This document shows, one piece after another, positions 8,905-17,766 of a stretch of DNA of 64,000 nucleotides. The translations under genes and the position numbers were made by a program. The notes beneath the pieces were generated by a model. The model did not search any database and had not been told where the DNA came from. It saw only the letters and a program-made list of their open reading frames with translations. How positions within the stretch are numbered: the stretch's first letter is position 1; the number at the start of each line of letters is the position of its first letter. Source of the DNA: Microbacterium natoriense (lineage in GTDB: Bacteria; Actinomycetota; Actinomycetes; Actinomycetales; Microbacteriaceae); NCBI RefSeq assembly GCF_030816295.1, contig NZ_JAUSXV010000001.1, positions 310,001 through 374,000 of the forward strand, in the 5' to 3' direction.

Positions 8905-10029
8905 TCAGTTGCCTCCTTCGAACGACGCCTCGTAGGCGGCGCGCCACGCCTTCTGCTCAGCGATGAGCGGATGCGGTTCGCTGTACACGTGGTCGAACAT
9001 CTTGTCTGCGCTGGGCGGGCCGAGCTCGACCGTGCGGGCGCGGAGGTCTTCGGCAGCATCCGCCGCCTCGGCCTCGACCTCGGCGAAGAAGCCCTCTGCC
9101 GCTCCCCTGTCCGACAGGAACGCGCGCATGCGGGCGATCGGATCGCGCTGTGCCCACGACTCCTCTTCCTCGGAGCCGCGGTACTTCGTGGGATCGTCGC
9201 TCGTGGTGTGCGCGCCGACGCGGTAGGTCACGGCCTCGATGGCTCGAGGGCCTTCGCCGTTGCGGGCCTCGTCGAGGGCGATGCGCGACACGGCGTAGCT
9301 GGCGAGGACATCGTTGCCGTCCACGCGGACGCTGGGGATGCCGTAGCCCGCGCTGCGCTGAACCAACGGTACGCGCGACTGGGTCGACACGGGCACCGAG
9401 ATCGCCCAGTGGTTGTTCTGCAGGAAGAAGACCGTAGGGGACTGGTAGCTCGCGGCGAAGACCATGGCCTCGTGCACATCGCCCTGGCTGGATGCGCCGT
9501 CGCCGTAGTAGACGATGACGGCCTCGTCGCGGTCGGGGTCGCCGGTTCCGCTGCGGCCGTCGAACGACAGCCCCATCGCGTAGCCCGTGGCGTGCAGCAC
9601 CTGCGAGCCGAGCACCAGGGTGTAGAGCCGGGTGTTGCCGTTCTTCGGGTCGGTCGGATCCCAGCCGCCGTGCGAGACGCCGCGCATGAGCTTGATGATG
9701 TCGACCGGGTCGACGCCGCGGATGCGGGTGACCGCATGCTCGCGGTACGACGGGAAGATCGTGTCCTGCGCGCGGGCCGCGCGGCCGGAGCCGACCTGCG
9801 CGGCCTCCTGCCCGCGAGACGGCGGCCAGAGCGCGAGCTGGCCCTGCCGCTGCAGGTTGGTGGCCTGGGTGTCGATCGCCCGGATGACGACCATGTCGCG
9901 GTAGAACTGCTCGAGTTCCGCGTCGCTGATCTTCTCGATCAGCGGGAGGTAGCGCTCGGCGGCCTGGGACGGGGCGAACCGTCCGGCTGCGTCGAGGACT
10001 TGCACGAGGGGGGTCTCGGAGGTGGTCAC
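8905..10029 (-). CDS. bkdA: 2-oxoacid dehydrogenase E1 alpha subunit
   Basis: A 374-residue thiamine-diphosphate-binding E1 alpha subunit. The ThDP motif is visible as GDGASSQGDVHEAM through FFLQNN, and the phosphorylation-loop-like stretch YRVGAHTTSDDPTKY is present. It is the first gene of the E1 alpha - E1 beta - E2 operon, with 2 and 22 nt gaps. The start ATG at 10029 is followed by MTTSETPLVQVLDAAGRF, the usual short tail before the catalytic domain. An aminotransferase gene lies 83 bp upstream on the same strand. Confidence 0.92.
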   Translation of the reverse strand: MTTSETPLVQVLDAAGRFAPSQAAERYLPLIEKISDAELEQFYRDMVVIRAIDTQATNLQRQGQLALWPPSRGQEAAQVGSGRAARAQDTIFPSYREHAVTRIRGVDPVDIIKLMRGVSHGGWDPTDPKNGNTRLYTLVLGSQVLHATGYAMGLSFDGRSGTGDPDRDEAVIVYYGDGASSQGDVHEAMVFAASYQSPTVFFLQNNHWAISVPVSTQSRVPLVQRSAGYGIPSVRVDGNDVLASYAVSRIALDEARNGEGPRAIEAVTYRVGAHTTSDDPTKYRGSEEEESWAQRDPIARMRAFLSDRGAAEGFFAEVEAEAADAAEDLRARTVELGPPSADKMFDHVYSEPHPLIAEQKAWRAAYEASFEGGN

Positions 10030-10112
10030 GTGCCCACGCTACCCGCGCCCGCATTCCCGGGCACGCATACCTAGGACGCCCTTGTATCTGTCGGGAAACC
10101 GGAGGATTGCGC

Positions 10113-11180
10113 TCAGCGAGCGGTCCGCGCGACCTCGAGCACGCGTCCGATGGACGCTTCTTCTCCGACCGAGATGCGGATGCCGTCGCCCGAGAACGGA
10201 CGCACGACGAGGTCGTTCTGGGCGAAATGGGCGGCGACGGCATCCGTCTGCTCCCCCGTCGGCAGCCACACGAAGTTGCCCTGCGCATCGGGCACGTCCC
10301 AGCCTTGAGCCCGCAGACCGTCGACCAGGCGCGTGCGGCGCTCGGCGATCTGGGCGACGCGCTTGAGCAGCTCGGGTTCGGCGTCGAGGCTCGCGATCGC
10401 GGCGTTCTCGGCGGAGGAGGTGACCGACAGCGGGATGCCGGTGCTGCGGGCGGCGTTCAGGACGGTCTCGTTGCCGACCGCATAGCCGATGCGGAGGCCG
10501 GCGAGTCCGTAGGCCTTCGAGAAGGTGCGCAGCACGACGACGTTCGGGTGCCGCTCGAACACGCGCTCGGCGAGGCCGTCGACGGCATCGGGAGCCGTGA
10601 CGAACTCGGCGTACGCCTCGTCGAGGACGATCAGGACGTCGCCGGGCACGCGGGCCACGAAGTTCGCGAACTCGTCGCTCGTGATGATCGGCCCGGTCGG
10701 GTTGTTGGGAGTGCACAGGATGATCGCGCGCGTGCGCTCGGTCACGGCATCCGCCATCGCGTCGAGGTCGTGACGGAAGTCGGCGGTCAGCGGGACCTGG
10801 ATGCCGGTGGCTCCCGCGACCAGCGGCAGACTCGGGTAGGCCTCGAAGGAACGCCACGCGTAGACGACCTCGTCGCCGACGGACGCAGTGGCGAAGATCA
10901 GCTGGTGCAGGATCGACACGCTCCCTGCGGCGACATGCACCTGGTTCGGGTCGACGCTGAAGCGCATGCCGAGACGTTCGCGCAACCGGCCGGCCGTGGC
11001 GTCGGGGTAGCGATTGATCGGCGTCGTGTGCTGGAGGGCCTCGAGGACCGACGGGAGCGGCTCGAACGGGTTCTCGTTGCTCGAGAGCTTGAACGCTTCG
11101 GGACCAGCCTGCTTGCCCTGACGGTACGGCGCGAGGGCGGCGATGGCGGGGCGGATGCGGGGCAGGATCGGGTCGGTCAC
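10113..11180 (-). CDS. hisC: Histidinol-phosphate / aromatic aminotransferase
   Basis: A 355-residue fold-type I PLP aminotransferase of the HisC family. Visible motifs are the substrate/PLP segment KLSSNENPFEPLPSV, TPNNPTGPI, the Asp-containing LDEAYAEF and the PLP lysine Lys222 in RTFSKAYGLAGLRIGY. It is isolated from any his operon, so it could be the Pat-type aromatic (phenylalanine/tyrosine) aminotransferase found in actinobacteria rather than the biosynthetic HisC. Sequence alone does not separate the two. It lies just upstream of the E1 alpha gene on the same strand and diverges from the next small membrane protein. Confidence 0.8.
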   Translation of the reverse strand: MTDPILPRIRPAIAALAPYRQGKQAGPEAFKLSSNENPFEPLPSVLEALQHTTPINRYPDATAGRLRERLGMRFSVDPNQVHVAAGSVSILHQLIFATASVGDEVVYAWRSFEAYPSLPLVAGATGIQVPLTADFRHDLDAMADAVTERTRAIILCTPNNPTGPIITSDEFANFVARVPGDVLIVLDEAYAEFVTAPDAVDGLAERVFERHPNVVVLRTFSKAYGLAGLRIGYAVGNETVLNAARSTGIPLSVTSSAENAAIASLDAEPELLKRVAQIAERRTRLVDGLRAQGWDVPDAQGNFVWLPTGEQTDAVAAHFAQNDLVVRPFSGDGIRISVGEEASIGRVLEVARTAR

Positions 11181-11255
11181 GGTTCCGAGTCTAGAGATTC
11201 CGAGATCATGACACCCGCTGACATCTCAGGCCGGGCGTGTGAGACTGAGAGGACT

Positions 11256-11660
11256 ATGCGCTTCATCATCAGAGTCGTCGTGAACGCGTTCGCCCTGTGG
11301 GTCGTGACGCTGATCCCCGCCTTGCAGGTGACCGTGACGGCGTTCCCGCCCGGCGAGACGCTGCAGCTCGTGCTCACCCTGCTCGCCGTCGCCGCGATCT
11401 TCGCGCTCGTCAACACGATCATCGGCACCGTGGTGAAGATCGTGGCGTTCCCGCTCTACATCATCACCTTCGGACTGATCGGCTTCGTGATCAACGGCTT
11501 CCTGCTGTGGCTCACCGCCTGGATCACGCAGTCGTTCGGCTGGGGTCTCACGGTCGGCGACTTCTGGTGGGGCGTGCTGGCCGCACTGATCATCTCGGTC
11601 ATCAACGGCGTCTTCGGCTTCATCCTGCGCCCGCAGGCGAAGCGGGCGCGCCGCGACTGA
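11256..11660 (+). CDS. Small four-helix membrane protein (phage-holin-4 superfamily type)
   Basis: A 134-residue protein with four predicted membrane helices, starting MRFIIRVVVNAFALWVVTLI and ending with the basic tail RPQAKRARRD. The pattern matches the actinobacterial 4-TM family annotated as Phage_holin_4_2, which is a chromosomal membrane protein family of unknown function rather than a proven holin. No phage genes lie nearby. The ATG at 11256 is preceded by GAGAGGAC. It is divergent from the aminotransferase. Confidence 0.75.
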   Translation: MRFIIRVVVNAFALWVVTLIPALQVTVTAFPPGETLQLVLTLLAVAAIFALVNTIIGTVVKIVAFPLYIITFGLIGFVINGFLLWLTAWITQSFGWGLTVGDFWWGVLAALIISVINGVFGFILRPQAKRARRD

Positions 11661-11682
11661 TCGACCGCCGCCGCCCGCTCGT

Positions 11683-12153
11683 TCAGCGCATCGCCGACAC
11701 GAGTCCGGCGATCACCACGATCACCGCGATGCCCGCCCACGCGAACGCGAGGTACTGCATCGGGATGAAGAACAGCGTGTGCACGTTGTAGGCCTTCTTG
11801 GTCTGCTCGACCTCGTGCGCGAGCACGGCATCCGCCATCTGCCGCGCCTCCTCGAGAGACGTGGGCTGCGGCTGACCGGGACCGAGTGAGAACCGACCGG
11901 TCGCGACGAGTTCGTCGAGCTGAGCGCGGCGGCCCTGAGCCCAGGCGTCGATCTTGCGCTGCGGACCGGTGCGGTTCATGGCGATGCCCGTGAACCAGGT
12001 CGCTGCAGCTGCGCCCAGGAGGCCGACCGCGGCGGTGAAGGGCAACGCCGCATCTGGAACGAGCGTCGACGCGAGCCCCAGGAAGAGCATCATGGCGACC
12101 GCGGCGTAGATGAACGCCAGAATCCCCCACCCGCGCCAGATGATCATCAGCAT
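11683..12153 (-). CDS. Hypothetical membrane protein, three TM segments
   Basis: A 156-residue protein I do not recognise. Two hydrophobic helices lie at residues about 5-28 and 36-58. A polar middle follows (about 60-120, with LEEARQMADAVLAHEVEQTKKAYNV-like helical character), and one C-terminal helix at about 127-152. It lies tail to tail with the four-helix membrane protein and is downstream of the hydrolase pair on the same strand. No function is proposed. Confidence 0.7.
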   Translation of the reverse strand: MLMIIWRGWGILAFIYAAVAMMLFLGLASTLVPDAALPFTAAVGLLGAAAATWFTGIAMNRTGPQRKIDAWAQGRRAQLDELVATGRFSLGPGQPQPTSLEEARQMADAVLAHEVEQTKKAYNVHTLFFIPMQYLAFAWAGIAVIVVIAGLVSAMR

Positions 12154-12203
12154 TCCCCCCGGTCGTGCTCGCTCCCGACGCGCATGCGCCGTTGCGCACC
12201 ACC

Positions 12204-13481
12204 CTATCCATTCCGCTCAGCGTGATACTCGGTCCTCTCGATCTTGACGGCCTCGCTCAGGCCCGCCCAGAAGTCGTCGAGGGACTCGACCCGGGGATCG
12301 CCCGACTTCTCGGCCAGCTCGGCCGACTCGATGTACGAGTCGAGCATGTGCGTGTCGAGCAGCAGATCCTGCAGCCCGGCTCCGGGGTCGCCCTCCCTCG
12401 TGACCGTGAAGCTGCCGGGGCTTCCGCTGGCGCCGGGCGATCCCCCGCCGGACAGACTGCTGACGACGTCGTCGGTGTGCCGGAACTGCACGAGGATCTG
12501 GTCGTCGCCGACGGTCGGCTCGACCGGGCTGCCTGCCGTGATCTGCACACGCACATCGAACTCGCTCTCCATCGAGAGATGCGCCGCGATCATCCCCGAC
12601 TGCGAATGCGCCACGATGTCGACCTCGTCGCCCGGTCGCGCGCCTGCCGCGTCGAGGGCATCGAGCGTCGCCTGGTACGACGCCGACGTCTTGCCGCCGT
12701 ACAGCTCGGTGTTCGACGCCATGTCCCATGGCTCTTCGCCGCCGAAGCCGACGCTCTGCGTGCCCTTGAGGTACGCCACGTACTTCGCGCTGCCGTCTTC
12801 CATCGTGTACTTCTCGACGGCCACCTGCGCGCCGTCGCTCTGCGGCATCCGCCGGAAGGCCTCGGGAATGCTCACCGGTGCACCGGTCGGCGACGTGGTC
12901 TTCACCGGGCACACCTGGACCTTGTGGAACAGGTGCGTGAGACGCATCCCCGGCCAGATCTTGCCGAAGCCGGCGTGGGCGCCGACGAGGCCGCCCATGC
13001 CGAACAGCACGCCCAGCCCGCCCGGGATGAACTGGCTGTCGAGCCCCTCGAAACGAGCATCCTCCCAGCCCTGCACGAGCATGGTCGACATGTCCACCAC
13101 GCGAGGCTCCGTTTCGGCGAGCGCCTCCATCCGCAGATACAGGGCGTCTGCGGCCGCCCGATCGCTCAGCGCCAGCGCGTCGGCCTCGGCCTTGAGCTCG
13201 GTGTACTCGTAGACGTCGGCCATGAGCCGCGTGCCGACGACGGCCGACTCGCAGTCCGCGCGGAGCTGATCGGCCGCGTCTCCGCTGGCCCACAGAGCGA
13301 CAGTGTCGACCTGTTCGCTGAGGCCGGCGGTGTCGACGACGAGCTGATGCGCGGTGCGGATCGCGGAGCACGCGTCGTCGAAGTCGCCTCCCAGGCCCAC
13401 CATCCGCGCCGCCACGTCGCGCAGCGCCGCGGGATCGACCGAGATCGCCCCGCCGTAGCCGATGTCGATGCCGGCACTCAC
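12204..13481 (-). CDS. Alpha/beta-hydrolase (lipase-like) with WXG/LXG-like N-terminal helices
   Basis: A 425-residue protein. Residues 1-130 are Ala/Asp/Glu-rich and helical, resembling the WXG100/LXG-type targeting region. The C-terminal half contains a lipase-like nucleophile elbow in VDIVAHSQSGMIAAH with Ser-His-Asp-fold spacing. The GTG at 13481 overlaps the TGA of the upstream 86-residue gene by 4 nt (GTGA), which fixes the start and couples the two. The pair resembles a type VII secretion substrate (small partner plus effector-like hydrolase), but no secretion genes are in the window. An immunity gene is not obvious unless it is the downstream membrane protein. Function is unproven. 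Confidence 0.7.
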   Translation of the reverse strand: MSAGIDIGYGGAISVDPAALRDVAARMVGLGGDFDDACSAIRTAHQLVVDTAGLSEQVDTVALWASGDAADQLRADCESAVVGTRLMADVYEYTELKAEADALALSDRAAADALYLRMEALAETEPRVVDMSTMLVQGWEDARFEGLDSQFIPGGLGVLFGMGGLVGAHAGFGKIWPGMRLTHLFHKVQVCPVKTTSPTGAPVSIPEAFRRMPQSDGAQVAVEKYTMEDGSAKYVAYLKGTQSVGFGGEEPWDMASNTELYGGKTSASYQATLDALDAAGARPGDEVDIVAHSQSGMIAAHLSMESEFDVRVQITAGSPVEPTVGDDQILVQFRHTDDVVSSLSGGGSPGASGSPGSFTVTREGDPGAGLQDLLLDTHMLDSYIESAELAEKSGDPRVESLDDFWAGLSEAVKIERTEYHAERNG

Positions 13482-13738
13482 GACAGCGCCCGATCGAGTT
13501 CCCAGGCACGGCTGCTGAGCCGGCCGACTTCGACACCGGCCGCCGTCTGGAACGCCGCGAGCGTGTCGTGAAGCGCCCTCACGCCGTCGGACTGCCACTG
13601 GGTGTCGACCGTGAGACCGACGAGCGCGGCGCCTGCGGCGTTCAGGGCGGAGATCGCCTGGTCGACGGCGGACGCCGCCTGCAGGCAGGCCCAGGCGTCG
13701 GCGGAGGTTCCGGATTCTGCGATTGCGAAGGAGTGCAT
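13478..13738 (-). CDS. Small WXG100-like helical protein
   Basis: An 86-residue, mostly helical acidic protein with a central TQWQSDGVRALHDTLAAF segment, a W-x-S/G turn between two amphipathic helices as in WXG100 (Esx) proteins. It directly precedes and overlaps the hydrolase gene by 4 nt. The size and the helix-turn-helix arrangement suggest a secretion partner or chaperone for the larger protein. The start ATG at 13738 is the only good one in frame. Confidence 0.65.
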   Translation of the reverse strand: MHSFAIAESGTSADAWACLQAASAVDQAISALNAAGAALVGLTVDTQWQSDGVRALHDTLAAFQTAAGVEVGRLSSRAWELDRALS

Positions 13739-13866
13739 GCCGACAGCATCCGCTTCTCGGACCCGGCTCCGCTCCCGGAAATCGGCCGATCCGCATGTCC
13801 TGTGGAGAGCCCGCGACCGAGGCGGACTGTGCAGGAAGACAGCACGACCGGCAGAATGGGTGAGTG

Positions 13867-14376
13867 ATGTCCCCGGATCCCTTCCGCGTGCTCTTCGTGT
13901 GCACGGGGAACATCTGCCGATCGCCGATGGCGGAGGTGGTGTTCCGCGATCTCGCCGAGCGCCAGGGACTCGGCACGCGCATCGTCTCGCGCAGCGCGGG
14001 AACCGGCGACTGGCACCTCGGCGAGCGGGCCGACGAACGCACGATCGAGTCTCTCGCGCGTCGAGGATACGACGGCTCTCAGCACCGGGCCAAGCAGTTC
14101 ACCGCCTCGTCGTTCGCCGACAACGATCTGATCGTCGCCCTCGATCGCACTCACGAGCGCATCCTGCGCGAGTGGGCGCACGACGAAGACGAAGAGGGAA
14201 AGGTCACCCTGCTCCTCGCCTTCGACCCGGATGCGTCGACTCAGGACGTGCCGGACCCGTACTACGCGGGCACCGAGATGTTCGATTCCGTGCTCGGTAT
14301 GATTGAGGCGGCGACCCGCGGCCTGTTCCGTCAGCTCGAACCGGCCCTCCGCGCCCCTCGCACGCCCCGCGCTTAG
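13867..14376 (+). CDS. Low-molecular-weight protein-tyrosine phosphatase
   Basis: A 169-residue LMW-PTP. The P-loop CTGNICRS near the N-terminus gives nucleophile Cys12 and Arg18, and the general acid Asp is in DVPDPYY near the C-terminus. It dephosphorylates phosphotyrosine or, in some family members, phosphoarginine or small phosphoesters. GTG at 13864 directly precedes the ATG and is an alternative start. The purB gene follows 22 nt after the stop, suggesting co-transcription. No tyrosine kinase lies nearby. Confidence 0.9.
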   Translation: MSPDPFRVLFVCTGNICRSPMAEVVFRDLAERQGLGTRIVSRSAGTGDWHLGERADERTIESLARRGYDGSQHRAKQFTASSFADNDLIVALDRTHERILREWAHDEDEEGKVTLLLAFDPDASTQDVPDPYYAGTEMFDSVLGMIEAATRGLFRQLEPALRAPRTPRA

Positions 14377-14386
14377 GGGCCCTATC

Positions 14387-14401
14387 AGGAGGACTCCCCT
14401 G
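14387..14401 (+). promoter_or_regulatory. Strong ribosome-binding site that selects a CTG start for purB
   Basis: AGGAGG at 14387-14392, a 6-nt spacer, then CTG at 14399-14401. No ATG, GTG or TTG lies at a suitable distance in the purB frame: the next in-frame codons encode TFQPSLPPQPLSPLDGRYR, already conserved PurB sequence. The CTG is therefore the likely initiator. Confidence 0.65.
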
Positions 14402-15781
14402 ACTTTCCAGCCCTCTCTCCCGCCGCAGCCCCTGAGCCCTCTCGACGGCCGCTACCGCGCCGCCGTCACCGGCCTCGCCGACTTCCTCTCGGAGGCGGGT
14501 CTGAACCGCGCTCGCGTCGAGGTCGAGGTCGAGTGGCTGATCGCGCTCACCGACCGCTCGCTCTTCGAGACCTCACCGCTGTCGGATGCCGACAAGGAGC
14601 GCCTGCGCGCCCTCTACCGCGACTTCGGACAGGCCGAGATCGACTGGCTCGCCGAGAAGGAAGCCGTCACCCAGCACGACGTCAAGGCGATCGAGTACCT
14701 GGTGCGCGACCGCCTGTCGACTCTCGGGCTCGACGCGATCGCCGAGCTCACGCACTTCGCGTGCACGAGCGAGGACATCAACTCCGCCTCGTACGCGCTC
14801 ACCGTGAAGCGCGCGGTCGAGGAGGTCTGGCTTCCGGCTCTCGACACCGTGATCGCGAAGCTGCGCGAACTCGCCGTCGAGCACGCCGACGCCGCCATGC
14901 TCTCCCGCACGCACGGTCAGCCGGCGACCCCGTCGACCATGGGCAAGGAGCTCGCCGTCTTCGCGTGGCGCCTCGAGCGCGTGCGCGGCCAGATCGCGGC
15001 ATCCGACTACCTCGCGAAGTTCTCGGGCGCGACGGGCACGTGGTCCGCCCACCTGGCCGCCGACCCGGATGTGAACTGGCCCGAGGTCGCCCGCGAGTAC
15101 ATCGAGGACCTCGGTCTCGGCTTCAACATCCTCACCACCCAGATCGAGTCGCACGACTGGCAGGTCGAACTCTACGACCGTGTGCGTCACGCAGGCGGCA
15201 TCCTGCACAACCTCGCCACCGACATCTGGACCTACATCTCGCTCGGCTACTTCGCGCAGATCCCCGTGGCCGGCGCGACCGGCTCGTCGACGATGCCGCA
15301 CAAGATCAACCCGATCCGCTTCGAGAACGCCGAGGCGAACCTCGAGATCGCAGGCAGCCTGCTGAACTCGCTGTCGCAGACCCTGGTGACCTCGCGCATG
15401 CAGCGCGATCTCACCGATTCGACGACGCAGCGCAACATCGGGGTCGCGTTCGGCCACTCGCTGCTCGCCCTAGACAACCTGCGCCGCGGACTCAACGCGA
15501 TCTCGCTGTCGCGCGACGTGCTGCTCGCCGACCTCGACGTGAACTGGGAGGTCCTCGCCGAGGCGATCCAGACCGTCATCCGCGCCGAGGTCGTCGCCGG
15601 ACGCTCGACGATCAGCGACCCCTACGCGCTGCTCAAGGAGCTCACGCGCGGTCACCGCGTCGGCGCCGCCGACCTCGCGGAGTTCGTCAAGGGGCTCGAG
15701 ATCGGCGATGCCGCGAAGCAGCGCCTGCTCGAGCTGACCCCCGCGACCTACATCGGCATCGCCGAGCAGCTCGCGAAGTAA
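14399..15781 (+). CDS. purB: Adenylosuccinate lyase
   Basis: A 460-residue fumarase/aspartase-superfamily enzyme that cleaves SAICAR and adenylosuccinate in purine synthesis. Recognised by LSPLDGRYRAAV at the N-terminus, the TSEDINSASYAL segment, the catalytic-His region LSRTHGQPATPSTMGKEL, and the signature GSSTMPHKINPIRFEN. The length is normal. Translation appears to start at CTG 14399, six bases after AGGAGG. An upstream in-frame start would run back through the phosphatase gene, and downstream starts would cut conserved sequence. A DivIVA-domain gene follows after 5 nt. Confidence 0.92.
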   Translation: MTFQPSLPPQPLSPLDGRYRAAVTGLADFLSEAGLNRARVEVEVEWLIALTDRSLFETSPLSDADKERLRALYRDFGQAEIDWLAEKEAVTQHDVKAIEYLVRDRLSTLGLDAIAELTHFACTSEDINSASYALTVKRAVEEVWLPALDTVIAKLRELAVEHADAAMLSRTHGQPATPSTMGKELAVFAWRLERVRGQIAASDYLAKFSGATGTWSAHLAADPDVNWPEVAREYIEDLGLGFNILTTQIESHDWQVELYDRVRHAGGILHNLATDIWTYISLGYFAQIPVAGATGSSTMPHKINPIRFENAEANLEIAGSLLNSLSQTLVTSRMQRDLTDSTTQRNIGVAFGHSLLALDNLRRGLNAISLSRDVLLADLDVNWEVLAEAIQTVIRAEVVAGRSTISDPYALLKELTRGHRVGAADLAEFVKGLEIGDAAKQRLLELTPATYIGIAEQLAK

Positions 15782-15786
15782 CCCGG

Positions 15787-16116
15787 ATGGACAGCGCACA
15801 GCTCGCCGGGGCGACGCTGCCGCTGCGTCGCACCGGAAGCCGGTACGACGTCGAGGAGGTCGACGCCTTCCTCGCGTGGTGCGTGGACGCGCTGAGGTCC
15901 GGGGAGCGCGGGTTGCGCCCCGCGCTCCGAGTGGATGAGATCGTGCTCGCCCAGTTCCGAAACGTGCCGTTCTTCGGCGCCGGCTACGACGCGGATGCAG
16001 TGGACAACCTGCTCGACGAGGTCAGCGTGCGGCTGCGCGCGTACGACCCGGAGTCGGCGCAGGAGGCCGAGCTCCGCGCCATGCTCGACGACATCAAGAA
16101 GCGCCCCCGGAGCTGA
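15787..16116 (+). CDS. DivIVA-domain protein
   Basis: A 109-residue protein carrying two short DivIVA-type motifs: RTGSRYDVEEVDAFLAWCVD near the N-terminus and GYDADAVDNLLDEVSVRLRA in the second half. Such YD-x-x-EVD-x-FL motifs mark the membrane-targeting end of DivIVA/Wag31 proteins, but the long coiled coil is absent, so this is a minimal relative rather than the main DivIVA. It starts at an ATG 5 nt after purB and is probably translated from the same mRNA. Confidence 0.75.
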   Translation: MDSAQLAGATLPLRRTGSRYDVEEVDAFLAWCVDALRSGERGLRPALRVDEIVLAQFRNVPFFGAGYDADAVDNLLDEVSVRLRAYDPESAQEAELRAMLDDIKKRPRS

Positions 16117-16144
16117 CCCGCGCTCCCTGCGTCGCGCCGCCGCC

Positions 16145-16221
16145 GTCGAGTGCACGTGAACTCGTCGAGCGCACGGCATCCTCGCGCCGAGAACCCGTGC
16201 ATTCGACGACTTCACGTGAAG
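16145..16221. repeat. Palindromic intergenic repeat, family D
   Basis: GTCGAGTGCACG near 16146 pairs with CGTGCATTCGAC near 16196 (one mismatch), with nested GTGAACTCGTCGAGCGCACG-type sequence. The same vocabulary (cacgtgaactcg, gagcgcacg, gtgcactcg) recurs in the gaps at about 58.2 and 59.1 kb. It lies between two convergent genes, where it may also act as a terminator. Confidence 0.6.
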
Positions 16222-16250
16222 CCGACACGACCCTGGGGCGCGAGAGGGAG

Positions 16251-17684
16251 CTAGCGCGCCTCTCCGGAGTGCTCCTCCACGGAGTCGCGCGGCATGAAGA
16301 ACGCCGCAGCCAGGGTCAGCGCCGCGACGACGGCGGCGCTCACGAAGACCCAGACGGATGCCGAGACGATCGTCGCGGGATCGTCGGGCCCCGCGCCTCG
16401 AGCGATGACCGCGTTCGAGATCGCCCCGAAGACGGCGACGCCGAGGGCGCTGCCGGCTGAACGGGCGAAGGCATTCATGCCCGTCACGGCTCCGCGCTCG
16501 CCCCAGCCCACCGAGGCCTGCGCCGCGATGAGCGTCGGCGCGGCGCTCCAGCCCAGTCCGAAGCCCAGGACGAACGCGATCCCTGCGACCGAGAACGGGT
16601 TCGGCCACGGCGACACCGCGGCGAGGGCGATCGCGGCGATCGTCGTGATGCCCATGCCGGTGAGGGTCGTGCGGCGGAAGCCGATGCGCAGGTACAGGCG
16701 TCCGGCGTTGGCCGCCGAGATCGGCCAGCCGAGCGTGAGCGCCGCGACCGCGAGGCCAGACAGCAGCGGGGCGATGCCGATCGACCCCTCGAGATAAGCC
16801 GGCGCGAAGCTCGTGACGCCGGTCATGAGAGCGCCGATGCCGAGCGACACGATGGTCGTGGTGAGGATGAGCGGCCGGGCCGCGAGCCGCAGATCGACGA
16901 TCGGCTCGGCGGCCCGGCGCTCGACCAGGCCGAACGCCACGAGCGCGAGCGCACCGATTCCGAAGCACAGAGCGCTCGGCGCCGAGATCCAGTCCCAGGC
17001 GTTGCCGCCCTCGAGCATGCCGAGGATCAGGCCGGTGAGGCCCACCGTGAGCAGTGCAGCGCCGGCGTAGTCGATGCGGTGCTTCTGCGTCTGCTTCTTC
17101 TCGTGATATTCGCGCAGCAGCATCCATCCTGCGATCAGACAGAGCGGCACATTGACCCAGAAGATCCAGCGCCAGGCGTCGAGCTGGGCGAAGATGCCGC
17201 CGAGGGCGGGACCGACGACCGACGAGATCGCCCACACCGAGGCGATGTACCCCTGCACCTTGGCGCGCTCGGCCACCGTGTAGATGTCGCCCACGATCGT
17301 CATCGACATCGGCGCGACCGCGCCGGCTCCGAGACCCTGCACGATGCGGAACAGGATCAGCGCGGGCATGCTCCACGCGACGCCGCAGAGGATCGATCCG
17401 AGCAGGAACAGTCCGATGCCGAGCAGGATGATGGGCTTGCGTCCCACCGTGTCGGCGAAGCGCGAGTAGATCGGCACGCTCACCGCCTGCGCCAGCAGGT
17501 ACACCGAGAACAGCCACGGGAACTGCTGGTAGCTGCCGAGGTCCCGCACGATGCTGGGCACAGCGGTGGCGAGGATGGTCGCATCGATCGCGATGAGGCC
17601 GGTCGACAGCATGAGCGCAGCGAGCACCGGACCACGCTCGGATCTCAGCCCGATGGAGGCGCGGTCGACGGAGGCGGTCACCAC
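16251..17684 (-). CDS. MFS drug exporter, DHA2 (EmrB/QacA) type
   Basis: A 477-residue major-facilitator protein with about 14 hydrophobic segments. The antiporter motif C is VVGPALGGIF, and the loop 2-3 motif A appears as RFADTVGRKPII. TM1 carries the family LMLSTGLIAIDATILATAVP. Such proteins export drugs or metabolites with proton antiport. It lies between a repeat-filled gap and two small membrane-protein genes on the same strand, 82 bp upstream. No dedicated regulator is adjacent. Confidence 0.88.
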   Translation of the reverse strand: MVTASVDRASIGLRSERGPVLAALMLSTGLIAIDATILATAVPSIVRDLGSYQQFPWLFSVYLLAQAVSVPIYSRFADTVGRKPIILLGIGLFLLGSILCGVAWSMPALILFRIVQGLGAGAVAPMSMTIVGDIYTVAERAKVQGYIASVWAISSVVGPALGGIFAQLDAWRWIFWVNVPLCLIAGWMLLREYHEKKQTQKHRIDYAGAALLTVGLTGLILGMLEGGNAWDWISAPSALCFGIGALALVAFGLVERRAAEPIVDLRLAARPLILTTTIVSLGIGALMTGVTSFAPAYLEGSIGIAPLLSGLAVAALTLGWPISAANAGRLYLRIGFRRTTLTGMGITTIAAIALAAVSPWPNPFSVAGIAFVLGFGLGWSAAPTLIAAQASVGWGERGAVTGMNAFARSAGSALGVAVFGAISNAVIARGAGPDDPATIVSASVWVFVSAAVVAALTLAAAFFMPRDSVEEHSGEAR

Positions 17685-17766
17685 AAGGACAAGGCGCGAG
17701 CAGCCTGTCGTATTCCTTCGACGACGACGGATGCCGCGACGCGAGCGGGTCGTGCCCGCGAAGGGG

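Noticed and set aside
10107..11255. N-terminal extension of the four-helix membrane protein through the aminotransferase gene
   Set aside because: The extension is antisense to hisC and has no RBS at its start. The ATG at 11256 begins the membrane protein.
11256..11660. Prophage holin
   Set aside because: Despite the family name there is no endolysin, terminase or other phage gene. It belongs to a chromosomal membrane-protein family.
16117..16250. Possible small gene in the gap
   Set aside because: No start with RBS. The sequence is accounted for by a palindromic repeat.
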